From Oribacterium sp. oral taxon 078 str. F0262 (GTDB taxonomy: Bacteria > Bacillota > Clostridia > Lachnospirales > Lachnospiraceae), in contig NZ_GG729933.1 of assembly GCF_000160135.1 (NCBI RefSeq), forward strand, positions 316,816-380,815: a stretch of 64,000 nucleotides of DNA. Reading direction: 5' to 3'. Both the position numbers and the translations under genes were made by a program. How positions within the stretch are numbered: position 1 is the stretch's first letter; each line of letters opens with the position of its first letter. Under the pieces are notes generated by a model. That model did not search any database. It was given only the letters and a program-made list of their open reading frames with translations, and was not told the origin of the DNA. Shown in pieces: positions 44,896 through 54,033 of this stretch.

Positions 44896-45819
44896 ATGAA
44901 AAAGCGCACAGTATTTGCACTGGCATGTATGTTGGCACTTTTTGTGTCGGGCTGCGGCGGCAAGAAGGCGGACGCAAAGAGCGCAGAGACCACTGCGCTT
45001 ACAGAGAGCGCAGAAACCACGCTGACCGCGGGGAGTGGGGCTGAGATTGAGAAGCAGGAAAAAGGGGAGAAACCCGCGTTTCAGATCACCCCGTTTCAGG
45101 CAGTGGACAAGGAAGACTACGGCGTCAAAATCGTCAATTACGGAAATGTCGGCGAGGACCAGGAATACCTGCAGCTCACGCTGCAGAATAAGAGTGCGGA
45201 CAAGAGCTATGTCTTTGTGCTAAAGAACCTGGAGGGCGACGGCATTGTGCTCAGAACGAGCGGAATCAGCGAGACCGTTGAGCCCGGACAGGAAAAGCAG
45301 GTCAATCTGATCTTCCAAAAGAATAGCACCTACAGCTTACAGAGTTTCGGTGATTTGACCTTCCGCTTTGCGATTGTGGATAGCAATGCGAAGAATCAGA
45401 AGGGGGAGACCGATGTGTTCCACATTTATCCCTACGGCGAGAACAAGGAAGTGAACTATGTTTTCGCGCCGAATGACAGCTACAAGCAGCTTGATGACAA
45501 TGAGATTTTTGAAGCAGTCGTGACAGAGTGCAAGCAGGACCAATTCGGGAATGAGAATGTGTTTTTCTATCTCCGGAATAAGACAAACAAGCGGCTCTAT
45601 ATCAACAGCGATAAGGGCAGCGTGAACGGAGAGACGCGTAGCACAACGCGCTACTTTGAGGTGGGTCCGGGACAGTCCCTGTTCGGGTTTATCACGTATC
45701 AGGATCTCACGATCCCGGAGGCGGAGATCAAGGAACTGCAGTTCAACCTGCGGGTGCAGGATGTCGACAATCTGGTGAACGGGCCGCTCCTTGATAAGAG
45801 CTATACCATCACACCGTAA
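44896..45819 (+). CDS. Secreted lipoprotein with duplicated beta-sandwich domains (paralogue 2)
   Basis: 307-residue lipoprotein homologous to the upstream gene along its whole length. It shares the lipobox (V-S-G-C-G-G-K-K), F-Q-A-V-D-K-x-D-Y-G, V-E-P-G-Q-E, the D-V-F-H-I-Y-P-x-G-E-N stretch and the second L-R-N-K-T...V-G-P-G-Q-S domain. Separate promoter and terminator show that the two are expressed independently. The ATG follows CGGAGGAGAC. Function is unknown. The linker is richer in Thr/Glu than in paralogue 1. The pair arose by tandem duplication, because order and orientation are the same. Confidence 0.85.
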   Translation: MKKRTVFALACMLALFVSGCGGKKADAKSAETTALTESAETTLTAGSGAEIEKQEKGEKPAFQITPFQAVDKEDYGVKIVNYGNVGEDQEYLQLTLQNKSADKSYVFVLKNLEGDGIVLRTSGISETVEPGQEKQVNLIFQKNSTYSLQSFGDLTFRFAIVDSNAKNQKGETDVFHIYPYGENKEVNYVFAPNDSYKQLDDNEIFEAVVTECKQDQFGNENVFFYLRNKTNKRLYINSDKGSVNGETRSTTRYFEVGPGQSLFGFITYQDLTIPEAEIKELQFNLRVQDVDNLVNGPLLDKSYTITP

Positions 45820-45837
45820 ACAAGAAAGCAGCAAAAG

Positions 45838-45863
45838 AGCAGCCGGAGGACGGTTGCTTTTTT
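45838..45863 (+). terminator. Terminator after lipoprotein paralogue 2
   Basis: AGCAGCCG / CGGTTGCT stem (one G-U), 5-nt loop and TTTTTT (45858-45863). Confidence 0.88.
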
Positions 45864-45882
45864 GTTGGGAGAAATATCAAAT

Positions 45883-47728
45883 AGTAGTTTCCCAACCAGT
45901 GAGACTATATCGACAATGACATAGTCTTAGGTGGATGTTCTCTTCAGTGACCTATTGTCACATTGATGGCTCAGGCGGAGCTGACTTCGGCTTGTTTTTG
46001 CTGCCCGGCGGTCTGCCGCGTTTACGCTTTACCGGCTGCTCCGCCTGATCGGATGGTGCTTCAGTCTTCGGACGATCCAGGTGAGAAGGATTCCTCCGTA
46101 CAAGCTGCCAGTTTTCGCTTCCGACACGCGCTTTCTTCGCCCGGATTAGCACGGAGAAGATCTTTCTGTAGGTGTAATCCTCAAGAAGACCTGCCTTGTC
46201 AAAGGCATCGATCAGGCGAAAGGTCAGGAGCGTTGAAAGGAAATTACAAAACTCACTGCCGATCACAGAGTAGTCGTCCTGCACGCGGGTCTCATCGAAT
46301 TCACAGGCAGATTTGTAATACCGCATGACGAGCTCGATCTCCCAGCGCTTGTCATAAGCTTTGCAGGCAATCTCCGGAGGAAGATCCAGATCACACTCTA
46401 GTACGATCGTGCCGAAAGTCTTCTGTTTCTCCCTGAGATTCTCAAGGCTGTAGGTCTTTTCCTTCTTTGCCCGGCGCAGCCAGTCACTTTCTTCTTTGGC
46501 GGCCTTGGCACTGCTCCGGTAGGAATAGAGCCATTTGTCGATGCCAACGCACTTTTCCTTGCGGTAAGTGATGCCTTCATAGCCGGGCAGGATCGCCGTG
46601 AAGTCCAGCATGGAGTGCCGCGCAATCAGCTTGGAGTTACGCTTTATCGGGTTAAGATAATGCAGATCCGGATGGCTTTCAAACTCCTCGTGAGCTGCGG
46701 ATTCCGGGAAGCCTTTATCACCGACAATGATTCCTTTGGTGATCTGGTTCTCTTTGATGAAGGCTTCATAGGAAGTGGCATCCAGCATATTTCCGGGAAA
46801 GCACTTGGAGCAGATCGGCTCCATCGCTTCCAGATCGAACGCGAAGAGAACAGAGATATCTCTTGTCCCCTTGGTCCGGGCTTTCCTGGAAAAATCGGAG
46901 AGAGAGTTTACTTTGGATTCATCCGACTTGAGCGTTCCATCGACCAGCAGATGGTGATCCGGGGAGACAGAGGCTGTCCGGTTCCTCATAAAGGTAACGA
47001 TGCGGGACATCGTCTTTCCAAGATCGTTCAGGAAGGTCGATACCGTGTTTTTCGATAAGGATACGTCGGGATACCGTTCTGACAGAAAGCTGGTCTCATA
47101 TGCCTCCTTAAGCTCAAAGTCACGGATGCCTTTGTCACAAACCCTCAGCAGTGAGATGCAGTAAATCTTCATTGCGTCACTCTGACTGTATACGGCAAAC
47201 AGTTCATCCTGGATGCTTTTAAACAATCGGTCGCAGAGGACGACACTGGCCCAATCCTTCAGATCAATCGGCGAAAGAGAAACGTCCTGCGGAGCACTCT
47301 TTTCGATTGGAACATAGGCACCATCAACGATGTGGCCGATCGTAGGACCGTTCACCGGAAGATGTCGGCCGCCTGCGTTTCTGCAGCCGACACGCCGGCG
47401 GACAGCGTATCGCTTTTTGCCGCTCCCATAAGCAATGACAACTGTGTTCTTAGGGCGCGGGACATCTAGAATTTCACGTGGAATCGGCATAACAGGTCTC
47501 TCCTTTCGTATAGTCTGATAATAGCATATATTAGACTATATTCCAAGAGAAACATGCCTGAAATGTCGACAGAATTGTCGACAGAATTCAAGGAGCTGAG
47601 TGTCAAAAAGGAGGGCTTTTGGTGCCATATCTGACTGAAACGGGCCAGCCGGAAACGGAAATATAGGGATCAGCCCAAAAAGCAGGTTTCGTATAGGCTG
47701 TTATATAGTCTCATCGGTTGGGAAAGTA
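45883..47728. mobile_element. IS4-type insertion sequence, copy 2 (diverged relative)
   Basis: About 1.85 kb, in the same orientation as copy 1. Ends share TTTCCCAACC plus TGAGACTATAT as imperfect inverted repeats (45888-45910, and the complement in 47704-47726). The left end also has GACTAT...ATAGTC. Ends resemble those of copy 1 (CTTTCCCAA...GACTATA). No clear target duplication is seen, so limits are good to a few bases. Confidence 0.83.
45958..47490 (-). CDS. IS4-superfamily DDE transposase, second relative
   Basis: 510-residue transposase, homologous along its length to the one at 41971-43572; roughly three residues in four match in the stretches I compared by eye. It retains L-L-V-D-G-T-L-K, I-I-V-G-D-K-G-F-P and the exact Y-D-K-R-W-E-I-E-L-V-M-R-Y-Y-K signature. 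It has one C-terminal AT-hook-like motif (K-R-G-R-P-P-G-S-K-N) rather than two, accounting for the shorter tail. The frame is intact. The divergence from copy 1 shows the two elements arrived separately rather than by a recent duplication. Confidence 0.93.
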   Translation of the reverse strand: MPIPREILDVPRPKNTVVIAYGSGKKRYAVRRRVGCRNAGGRHLPVNGPTIGHIVDGAYVPIEKSAPQDVSLSPIDLKDWASVVLCDRLFKSIQDELFAVYSQSDAMKIYCISLLRVCDKGIRDFELKEAYETSFLSERYPDVSLSKNTVSTFLNDLGKTMSRIVTFMRNRTASVSPDHHLLVDGTLKSDESKVNSLSDFSRKARTKGTRDISVLFAFDLEAMEPICSKCFPGNMLDATSYEAFIKENQITKGIIVGDKGFPESAAHEEFESHPDLHYLNPIKRNSKLIARHSMLDFTAILPGYEGITYRKEKCVGIDKWLYSYRSSAKAAKEESDWLRRAKKEKTYSLENLREKQKTFGTIVLECDLDLPPEIACKAYDKRWEIELVMRYYKSACEFDETRVQDDYSVIGSEFCNFLSTLLTFRLIDAFDKAGLLEDYTYRKIFSVLIRAKKARVGSENWQLVRRNPSHLDRPKTEAPSDQAEQPVKRKRGRPPGSKNKPKSAPPEPSM

Positions 47729-47918
47729 TTATTCAATACAACCCTGTAGTCCTCTGTATTTTACATCAGCGACAGCAAAGGTGCTCCGAGGAATCGGACT
47801 TATTTCCCGGGATCATCCCGGCGCTTTAAGAAGCAGTAGAATCCCTGACGGGAAACGGGAAGCACACCGCAATAAAGCGCGGTCTTTCCCAAAAACAGGT
47901 GTGCTTCAAGTTTCACTG

Positions 47919-47975
47919 TATCTGCATAAGACCAAGAATTATCTGCATATAAGAGAGTATAATTATGTGCAGATA
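47919..47975 (+). promoter_or_regulatory. Operator cluster and -10 of the Fic gene
   Basis: TATCTGCA occurs at 47919-47926 and 47940-47947, with its complement TGCAGATA at 47968-47975, around TATAAT (47958-47963). Three copies of one half-site flanking a -10 box suggest autoregulation of the Fic gene. No good -35 is seen. Between the IS end (47728) and here I find no gene. Confidence 0.55.
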
Positions 47976-47985
47976 GGGGCCTCTA

Positions 47986-48396
47986 ATGAGAAGATTTGAT
48001 TATTCTTTTCTTAATAACGGACTATTGCCTGCAAAGCTCATGAATATTACGGCAAGCATTGCTTCCCTGAAAACCATGGCAAGTGTTCGAAAAGAGGAAC
48101 ATATCTGTGTATTCACGGAATTGGAGGCTATTGCAAAAGTGCAGTCCGTTAAGAGTTCCAATGCTATTGAAGGGATTGTGACCAGTGATGAGCGTATCGC
48201 AGAAATTGTGAATCAGAACAGTGCACCACTAAACCACAACGAGGCAGAGATTGCCGGATATCGTGATGCCCTAAATGAAATACACTTGGGATATGAACAT
48301 ATCAATCGGTCAGGTAAAGGCAGCAAGGAAGCGGGAATCCCAGAGAATACCTTCAGCCGCAAATTCGCTCGGCAAATTCCTGAGATTTCGCCTTGA
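47986..48396 (+). pseudogene. Truncated Fic-family gene (N-terminal part only)
   Basis: The 136-codon frame starts like a Fic protein: N-G-L-L-P-A-K-L-M-N, an E-L-E-A-I-A-K-V-Q-S-V-K-S-S-N-A-I-E-G-I segment containing the inhibitory-helix motif (S/T-x-x-x-E-G), and N-H-N-E-A-E-I-A-G-Y-R-D-A-L. After about residue 110 the sequence leaves the family. The catalytic H-P-F-x-x-G-N-G-R loop, which full-length proteins carry some 80-100 residues later, is missing. The tail runs to a stop 60 bp before tRNA-Gly. It is a remnant without AMP-transferase activity, yet its upstream operator region appears intact. Confidence 0.8.
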
Positions 48397-48455
48397 CAAA
48401 AGCCTGGACATCTTATAGAATATCGTTCGTGCCCTTGAGACTGAGGGCGCGAAAT

Positions 48456-48526
48456 GCGGGTGTAGTTCAACGGTAGAATGTCAGCCTTCCAAGCTGAATA
48501 CGTGGGTTCGATTCCCATCACCCGCT
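48456..48526 (+). tRNA. tRNA-Gly (TCC)
   Basis: 71-nt cloverleaf; acceptor GCGGGTG pairs with CACCCGC, anticodon stem-loop CAGC-CTTCCAA-GCTG, T arm GTGGGTTCGATTCCCAT. CCA is not encoded. First of three clustered tRNA genes. Confidence 0.95.
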
Positions 48527-48529
48527 CTT

Positions 48530-48602
<73 letters not shown>

Positions 48603-48631
48603 TTCTCAGAAAAGCTTTTGCTTTCGAGTAT

Positions 48632-48703
48632 GCGCGAGTAGTAGAGTGGTACTACGTCTCCTTGCCAAGGAGAAGGTCGCGGGTTCGATTCCCGTCTCGC
48701 GCT
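48632..48703 (+). tRNA. tRNA-Gly (GCC)
   Basis: 72-nt cloverleaf; acceptor GCGCGAG pairs with CTCGCGC, anticodon stem-loop TCTCC-TTGCCAA-GGAGA. Followed directly by a run of seven T, which may end the tRNA transcript. Confidence 0.93.
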
Positions 48704-48817
48704 TTTTTTAATGCGTAGGTTTCATTGCTCATGCGGGCAGCATGGCAAGGCATGCTTTTGGGAAAGCAGCCTGGAGCTTCCTTCCTTTGGAAAGCAGTCC
48801 GGAGCTTTGGAATAAGC

Positions 48818-48851
48818 GGCGTCTCCGAATCTACCGGGGACGCCGTCTTTT
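48818..48851 (+). terminator. Terminator downstream of the tRNA cluster
   Basis: GGCGTCTCC (48818-48826) pairs with GGGGACGCC (48836-48844) with one G-U, followed by GTCTTTTT. The rest of 48704-49019 is AT-rich without a gene; TATAAT at 48934-48939 has no matching -35. Confidence 0.75.
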
Positions 48852-49019
48852 TATTTCTGTGCCGGAGAAAATATCGCAAAAATTTCACCGGAAATAATAA
48901 GTTTTCCGGACTATGCCTCCCCGCTTATCGGATTATAATTGAAATAGAGATCATAAATTCGTGGATATACGATAGTATTTTGGGGATTATTTCGGTTTTT
49001 CCATGGGGAGAGCAGAGCG

Positions 49020-50516
49020 ATGGAGAAGCTTGTTTCAATGAAGGGGATCACGAAGACCTTTCCCGGAGTTCTCGCCCTGGATCAGGTGGACTTCGAGCTG
49101 GAAGCGGGAGAGGTCATGGCCCTTCTGGGGGAGAATGGGGCGGGTAAATCGACGCTCATGAAGGTTCTCAGCGGGATCCACGGGAGAGACGCCGGGGAGC
49201 TTTGTATCCTCGGGAAAAATTACGGTGATCTCTCCCCGAAATCCGCGCGGGAAGCGGGAGTGGCGATCATCCATCAGGAGATGAATCTCTGCAATCAGCT
49301 GACAGTGGCGGAAAATATCTTCCTTGGCAGGGAGCGAAGACACGGGATCTTCCTGGACAATGCGGCGATGAACCGCGAGGCGGAGAAATATCTGGAGGAG
49401 CTCGGGATCTCTGTCCCGGCAGACAGGATTGCGGGTGAGCTGCAGGTTTCCCGGCAGCAGATGGTGGAAATCGCGAAGGCTCTTTCTGTCCGGGCCAGGA
49501 TTTTGATCATGGATGAGCCCACCTCGGCGCTGAGCAGCCGGGAGATCGAGGAATTATTTCGGATCATTCGAAAGCTGAAGGAGCAGGGACATGGGATCGT
49601 CTATATCTCCCACAGACTGGACGAGCTCTCTCACATCGCAGATCGAGTCAGCATCATGAGGGATGGGAGGATGGTCTCCTCCGGCAGCTTTTCGGAATAC
49701 AGCATGGATCATATCATCTCGCTCATGGTGGGAAGAGAGATCAGGGAGCAGTATCCGAGAATAGACCGCGCTAAGGGCAGGAAGATTTTCGAAGTGAAGG
49801 ATCTCAATGCCGGGAGAAAGGTAAGAAATATCGGCTTTTCTCTCTATGAGGGGGAAATTGTCGGGATTGCGGGACTCATGGGGGCCGGGAGGACGGAGCT
49901 TACGCGGGCAATTTTCGGTGCGGATCTCCGGGAGAGCGGATCGTTTTATCTGGACGAGAGGGAAATTAAGATCGAAAAGCCCGGGGATGCCATCCGGGCG
50001 GGAATCGTACTAGCCCCGGAGGATCGGAGAAAGGACGGACTTTGCACGAGGCTCTCCATCCGGCAGAATCTGGCGCTTCCGAATCTGGACAGGATCTGCC
50101 GGGGATTCGGAGTGATTGATTCCAGAAAGGAACGCGCGCTTTGCCGGGAAGCGATCGAGAATCTGAAGGTCAAAGCACCGGGGATGGAGACAGAGGCCGG
50201 ACTTTTGTCCGGGGGAAACCAGCAAAAGATCGTGGTCGGGAAATGGCTGCTCAGAAATTCAAGGCTTGTGATCTTTGATGAACCCACGCGCGGGATCGAC
50301 GTGGGCGCAAAGGTGGAAATCTATCAGCTGATGAATCGCCTGAAAAAGCAGGGGATCGGGGTTCTCTTTGTATCCTCGGAGATGCCGGAGCTTTTGGGAC
50401 TTGCGGATCGGATTCTCGTGATCTGCGACGGGCGGATCACCGGAGAGCTCAGCGCGGCGGAGGCGAGTCAGAGCGAGATTTTGAAGCTTGCGACAGCCTT
50501 TGAGAAGAAAATATGA
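49020..50516 (+). CDS. Sugar ABC importer ATPase with two ABC domains (RbsA/MglA type)
   Basis: 498-residue tandem ATPase. The first half has Walker A G-E-N-G-A-G-K-S-T, a signature region V-S-R-Q-Q-M-V-E-I-A-K-A-L and Walker B I-L-I-M-D-E-P-T-S-A-L. The second half has the usual degenerate Walker A (G-L-M-G-A-G-R-T-E), L-S-G-G-N-Q-Q-K and V-I-F-D-E-P-T-R-G-I-D. It powers import of a monosaccharide with the permease and binding protein downstream (CUT2 family). It is the intact counterpart of the degenerate protein at 55872. It runs into a frame whose first ATG overlaps its stop by 4 bp. Confidence 0.95.
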   Translation: MEKLVSMKGITKTFPGVLALDQVDFELEAGEVMALLGENGAGKSTLMKVLSGIHGRDAGELCILGKNYGDLSPKSAREAGVAIIHQEMNLCNQLTVAENIFLGRERRHGIFLDNAAMNREAEKYLEELGISVPADRIAGELQVSRQQMVEIAKALSVRARILIMDEPTSALSSREIEELFRIIRKLKEQGHGIVYISHRLDELSHIADRVSIMRDGRMVSSGSFSEYSMDHIISLMVGREIREQYPRIDRAKGRKIFEVKDLNAGRKVRNIGFSLYEGEIVGIAGLMGAGRTELTRAIFGADLRESGSFYLDEREIKIEKPGDAIRAGIVLAPEDRRKDGLCTRLSIRQNLALPNLDRICRGFGVIDSRKERALCREAIENLKVKAPGMETEAGLLSGGNQQKIVVGKWLLRNSRLVIFDEPTRGIDVGAKVEIYQLMNRLKKQGIGVLFVSSEMPELLGLADRILVICDGRITGELSAAEASQSEILKLATAFEKKI

Positions 50517-50551
50517 GAGGCACAGAGCCTTGCGGGAAATGGAGAGAGGAT

Positions 50552-51562
50552 ATGAAAGAGAAGAAGAACGCGCCCAAAAGGCTTCTGGAGATCCGGGGAA
50601 TGGGGGGGGCTCTGACGGCATTTGCGGGCCTCATCATCATATATATCGTGTTTGGCCTGATCAATCCGAAGGTTCTGTCCCTTCAGAACATCCTGAATCT
50701 GCTCCGCTCCATGTCGAAATACCTTCTGATCGGACTGGGACAGAGTGTCGTCATGATCACGGGAAATATCGACCTCTCCATCGGATCGGTGGTGGGGATG
50801 AGCGCGATGATGAGCGCGACGCTTATGACGAGGGGTATTCCGCTGATTCCGGCACTCTTTCTGACTCTCTGCCTCGGGCTTTTGATCGGACTTTTGAACG
50901 GGATTTTGGTGGGGAAGTTCAAGCTGCCTCCGTTTATCGCCACGCTCGGCACCATGTTTGTTGCGCGCGGGATCGGCTATCTGGTAAACGGAAACCGCAA
51001 TACGGATAATATCGCGGCCGTTCTCGGAAAGGGGGAGGGGGACCGCTTTCAGGGCTTTTTCTACTACGGAAAAACGCTCGGAATCTATAATACCTTCTGG
51101 ATCGCGCTCCTCCTTTTCCTTATCTTCTATTTTCTTCTGGGGAAAACCCGGGTCGGAAGGCATATCTATGCGATCGGCTCCAATGCGGACGCGGCGAGGC
51201 TCTCGGGAGTGGATATCGTGGCGACTACGATTAAGGCCTATCTGATCAGCGCATTCTGTGCGGTTATCGTGGGCTATATCCTCTGCGCACAGGCCGGTAT
51301 GGGCAATATGGAGGCCGGAAACATGTACGAAATGTACGGCGTCGCGGCGGGAGTCATCGGAGGCGTATCACCGCTTGGGGGCTCAGGGCTTCTTCTTGGA
51401 ACCTTTGCGGGAGCCGCTCTCTGGCAGACTCTGGAAAACGGACTCAATATGGTGGGAGCGCAGGTTGGGATTCAGCGGATCGTCATCGGAGTGATTGTCG
51501 TACTGGCTGTTCTCACGGATGTGCTTGTGCGCTATGGCAGGCGCCGTCCCGCAGGTCACTGA
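50552..51562 (+). CDS. Sugar ABC importer permease (RbsC type)
   Basis: 336-residue CUT2 permease with about nine to ten TM helices. Family motifs G-Q-S-V-V-M-I-T-G-N-I-D-L-S-I-G-S-V-V-G and G-S-N-A-D-A-A-R-L-S-G-V-D are present. I choose ATG 50552 (M-K-E-K-K-N-A) because GGAG lies 7 bp before it. The ATG at 50513, overlapping the ATPase stop, would add 13 non-family residues. Acts with the adjacent ATPase and binding protein. Confidence 0.93.
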   Translation: MKEKKNAPKRLLEIRGMGGALTAFAGLIIIYIVFGLINPKVLSLQNILNLLRSMSKYLLIGLGQSVVMITGNIDLSIGSVVGMSAMMSATLMTRGIPLIPALFLTLCLGLLIGLLNGILVGKFKLPPFIATLGTMFVARGIGYLVNGNRNTDNIAAVLGKGEGDRFQGFFYYGKTLGIYNTFWIALLLFLIFYFLLGKTRVGRHIYAIGSNADAARLSGVDIVATTIKAYLISAFCAVIVGYILCAQAGMGNMEAGNMYEMYGVAAGVIGGVSPLGGSGLLLGTFAGAALWQTLENGLNMVGAQVGIQRIVIGVIVVLAVLTDVLVRYGRRRPAGH

Positions 51563-51703
51563 GGACTGTGAAGCAGCATGACGGAAAGCTTCTCTTCCCT
51601 TTGGCATACGCGGGGGAAGAGGAATCATTATATATTTCAGAAGAGGAAGCAGCGGCCTTTAGGCCGGGGTAGGATAGAAGTTTATGCTTAGGGAGGAAAA
51701 ATC

Positions 51704-52741
51704 ATGAAAAAAGCTTTGGCGGTATTTCTGAGCAGCGCAGTGATCGCGGCAGCGCTCCTGTCCGGATGTTCGTCTGCGGGAACGAAGGGGACAGAGCAGC
51801 TAGAGAGCAGCCCTAAAACCGAGGAGAGCTCTGCTCCTGCGGATACGGGGAAGGAGGAGGGATCGTCTGCGGCCGGGGCAGATGCGGAGGCGGTCAAGGC
51901 GGACAAGCCCTATAAGATCGCCCTGATCACCATGGATTCCATCGACCAGCATTGGGTCAACCTCAATAAGGGAGCGCAGGAGGCGGCGAAGAAGGACGGC
52001 GTGACGGTGGATTTCATGTCCCCGGACACCAAGGATGATTCGAAGCAGATTGAATGCGTGAACAATGCGGTGGCCGGCGGCTATGATGCGATCATGATCG
52101 CCGCAAACGGGCCGGACGCGATCTCCGGTTCTCTGAAGGAGGCGATCGACAAGGGAATTAAGCTGGTCTATGTCGATTCTCCGGCCAATGTGGATGCGGA
52201 GGCGAGCTTTTCGACCAATAACAAGGAAGGGGGAAAAAGCGCGGGAGAGGAGATGCTGAAGGCCTTGAAGGCGAAGGGGATCGAGAGCGGTGATATCGGA
52301 ATCATCAGCACGAATGCCTCTACTCAGTCGACGGTGGACCGCGATGCGGGCTTCCGGGAGGCCTTCGAGGGGACGAAGTTCAAGCTTCTGGAGACGCAGT
52401 ATTGTGACGGTGATGCCGCAAAGGCACAGAGCATCGCGGAAAATTATATTACGCAGGGAGTCGTCGGAATCTTCGGCGCCAATGAGGGCTCTACGGCCGG
52501 TGCCGGGAATGCGATCAAGGCGTCCGGAAATTCGGATATCGTCGGTGTGGGCTTTGATAAGTCAGATACGATCAAGGGACTCGTACAGGACGGCTATCTG
52601 CTCTGCACCATGGCGCAGAATCCCGATAAGATGGGAAGCCTCGGCGTGGATGCCTGCGTAGAGGTTCTGAATGGAAAGACACTGGGAGGGAAGGTCACGG
52701 ATACCGGAGTCTCTGTGCTGGATAAGAGCAATATCCAATAG
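51704..52741 (+). CDS. Ribose/allose-type sugar-binding lipoprotein
   Basis: 345-residue periplasmic-binding-type protein (RbsB family). Lipobox L-L-S-G-C near residue 22, a ~45-residue Ser/Glu/Ala linker, then the two-lobe PBP type 1 fold (P-Y-K-I-A-L-I-T-M-D to D-T-G-V-S-V-L-D). Ligand-side segments such as D-S-I-D-Q-H-W and F-G-A-N-E-G-S fit a monosaccharide. AGGGAGGA precedes the ATG. A terminator follows it, so the ROK kinase downstream may be reached only by read-through or its own promoter. Confidence 0.94.
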   Translation: MKKALAVFLSSAVIAAALLSGCSSAGTKGTEQLESSPKTEESSAPADTGKEEGSSAAGADAEAVKADKPYKIALITMDSIDQHWVNLNKGAQEAAKKDGVTVDFMSPDTKDDSKQIECVNNAVAGGYDAIMIAANGPDAISGSLKEAIDKGIKLVYVDSPANVDAEASFSTNNKEGGKSAGEEMLKALKAKGIESGDIGIISTNASTQSTVDRDAGFREAFEGTKFKLLETQYCDGDAAKAQSIAENYITQGVVGIFGANEGSTAGAGNAIKASGNSDIVGVGFDKSDTIKGLVQDGYLLCTMAQNPDKMGSLGVDACVEVLNGKTLGGKVTDTGVSVLDKSNIQ

Positions 52742-52813
52742 AGTGAATTTCGGCAGTGACGAAACAGCATCGGCCGCGGAGTTTTGCCGCTGTGCCGTGA
52801 AATCATCGAAGAG

Positions 52814-52847
52814 ACGGGGCCGCTTCCGGGAAGCTGCCCTGTTTTTT
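52814..52847 (+). terminator. Terminator between binding protein and ROK kinase genes
   Basis: 13-bp stem (52814-52826 with 52830-52842, one mismatch and one G-U), 3-nt loop and TTTTTT. In the 52742-53043 gap I see nothing else convincing. Confidence 0.78.
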
Positions 52848-53043
52848 CAAAGCTGCTTTTGCTTTCGAAGAAGGAAACACTGCTTATCTTCTGATTTTAA
52901 TGTCGATCAGTTTCGGGATGAGGCATAGGGATTCGCGGATTTACGCTTCGCTTTTTCCGCGTTCCTTACGCACAGCGGCGGCGTTTCGTGCCTTTGGGAG
53001 CGCGCTCATTATCCTGATTTCATCAGCGGATATGGAGGGAGAG

Positions 53044-54033
53044 ATGGAAAGACTTTATATGGGGCTTGACATCGGCGGCAGCAAGTCCGCTGTGGTCTTT
53101 GGAAGAGAGCGGGGAGCGGAAATCGAGCTTTTAAAGCGCGAGGCGATAGAAACGGAAGCGGGGAGGAGGACGGCAGGAGAGTGCATAGAGGCACTGATCG
53201 GGCTTTCGGAGGAGATGCTTTCGTCCTTTGGGGGACAGAGACCGTGCGCTGTCGGAATCAGCTGCGGAGGACCTCTTGACAGCGGAGCCGGGATCATTCT
53301 GTCCCCGCCGAATCTCCCGGGCTGGGATCAGATCGCGATATGCGAAATCATGACGAAGCATTTCCGACTTCCCGCCTTCTTACAGAATGACGCCAATGCC
53401 TGTGCCCTTGCGGAATGGAGATTCGGGGCGGGGAGAGGGGCGGATAATATGATCTTTCTTACCTTTGGCACCGGCATGGGCGCGGGCTTCATCCTGAACG
53501 GACGTCTCTATGAGGGGAGCAGCGGAATGGCCGGAGAGATCGGACATATCCGGATGTCGGAGTATGGGCCTGTGGGCTATGGAAAGGAGGGATCCTTCGA
53601 GGGCTTTTGCTCCGGAGGCGGGATTTCGGAAATGGCCAGGACGCTTCTTTTGGAGAGGAGGCAGAGGGGAGAAAAGCTTCTGTGGGAGGGAAGAGAGCTG
53701 CGTGCGGAAGAGCTGAGCGCAAAGCTCCTTGCGAAGGCCGCGCGCCGGGGAGATCCCTTTGCGCGCTCTGTGTTTCGAAGATCCGCTCTGATGCTGGGGA
53801 GAGGATTATCCATATTGATTGATCTTCTGAATCCGGATATCATAGTGATCGGAAGCATCTATGAGCGCTGTGAGGACTTGTTTTCGGAGGAGATGCGAAG
53901 AGTGATATCGGAGGAGGCACTGAGTGGTCCCGCCGGAATCTGCGGGATCAGAGCGGCGGAACTGGGAGATCGGATCGGCGACTATGCGGCTTTGTCTGTG
54001 GCGGTGGATGGGATGATGCGGGAGATGAGATGA
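53044..54033 (+). CDS. ROK-family sugar kinase, zinc cysteines absent
   Basis: 329-residue kinase/repressor-fold protein without a DNA-binding domain, so an enzyme. Phosphate motif L-D-I-G-G-S-K and catalytic Asp in Q-N-D-A-N-A-C-A-L-A-E are present, as are F-G-T-G-M-G-A-G and the E-I-G-H motif. The C-x-C-G-x-x-G-C-x-E zinc cluster normally found after G-H is replaced by V-G-Y-G-K-E-G-S-F-E, so the zinc site is lost. It probably phosphorylates the sugar imported by the upstream transporter; allose and ribose-like sugars are candidates. The start at 53044 is set by family alignment; GGAGGG lies 5 bp upstream. Overlaps the YesN gene by 4 bp. Confidence 0.88.
   Translation: MERLYMGLDIGGSKSAVVFGRERGAEIELLKREAIETEAGRRTAGECIEALIGLSEEMLSSFGGQRPCAVGISCGGPLDSGAGIILSPPNLPGWDQIAICEIMTKHFRLPAFLQNDANACALAEWRFGAGRGADNMIFLTFGTGMGAGFILNGRLYEGSSGMAGEIGHIRMSEYGPVGYGKEGSFEGFCSGGGISEMARTLLLERRQRGEKLLWEGRELRAEELSAKLLAKAARRGDPFARSVFRRSALMLGRGLSILIDLLNPDIIVIGSIYERCEDLFSEEMRRVISEEALSGPAGICGIRAAELGDRIGDYAALSVAVDGMMREMR

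Noticed and set aside
47718-47999. 93-codon frame between the second IS and the Fic remnant
   Set aside because: Begins inside the IS end, has no ribosome site and no recognisable similarity, and overlaps the Fic promoter region.
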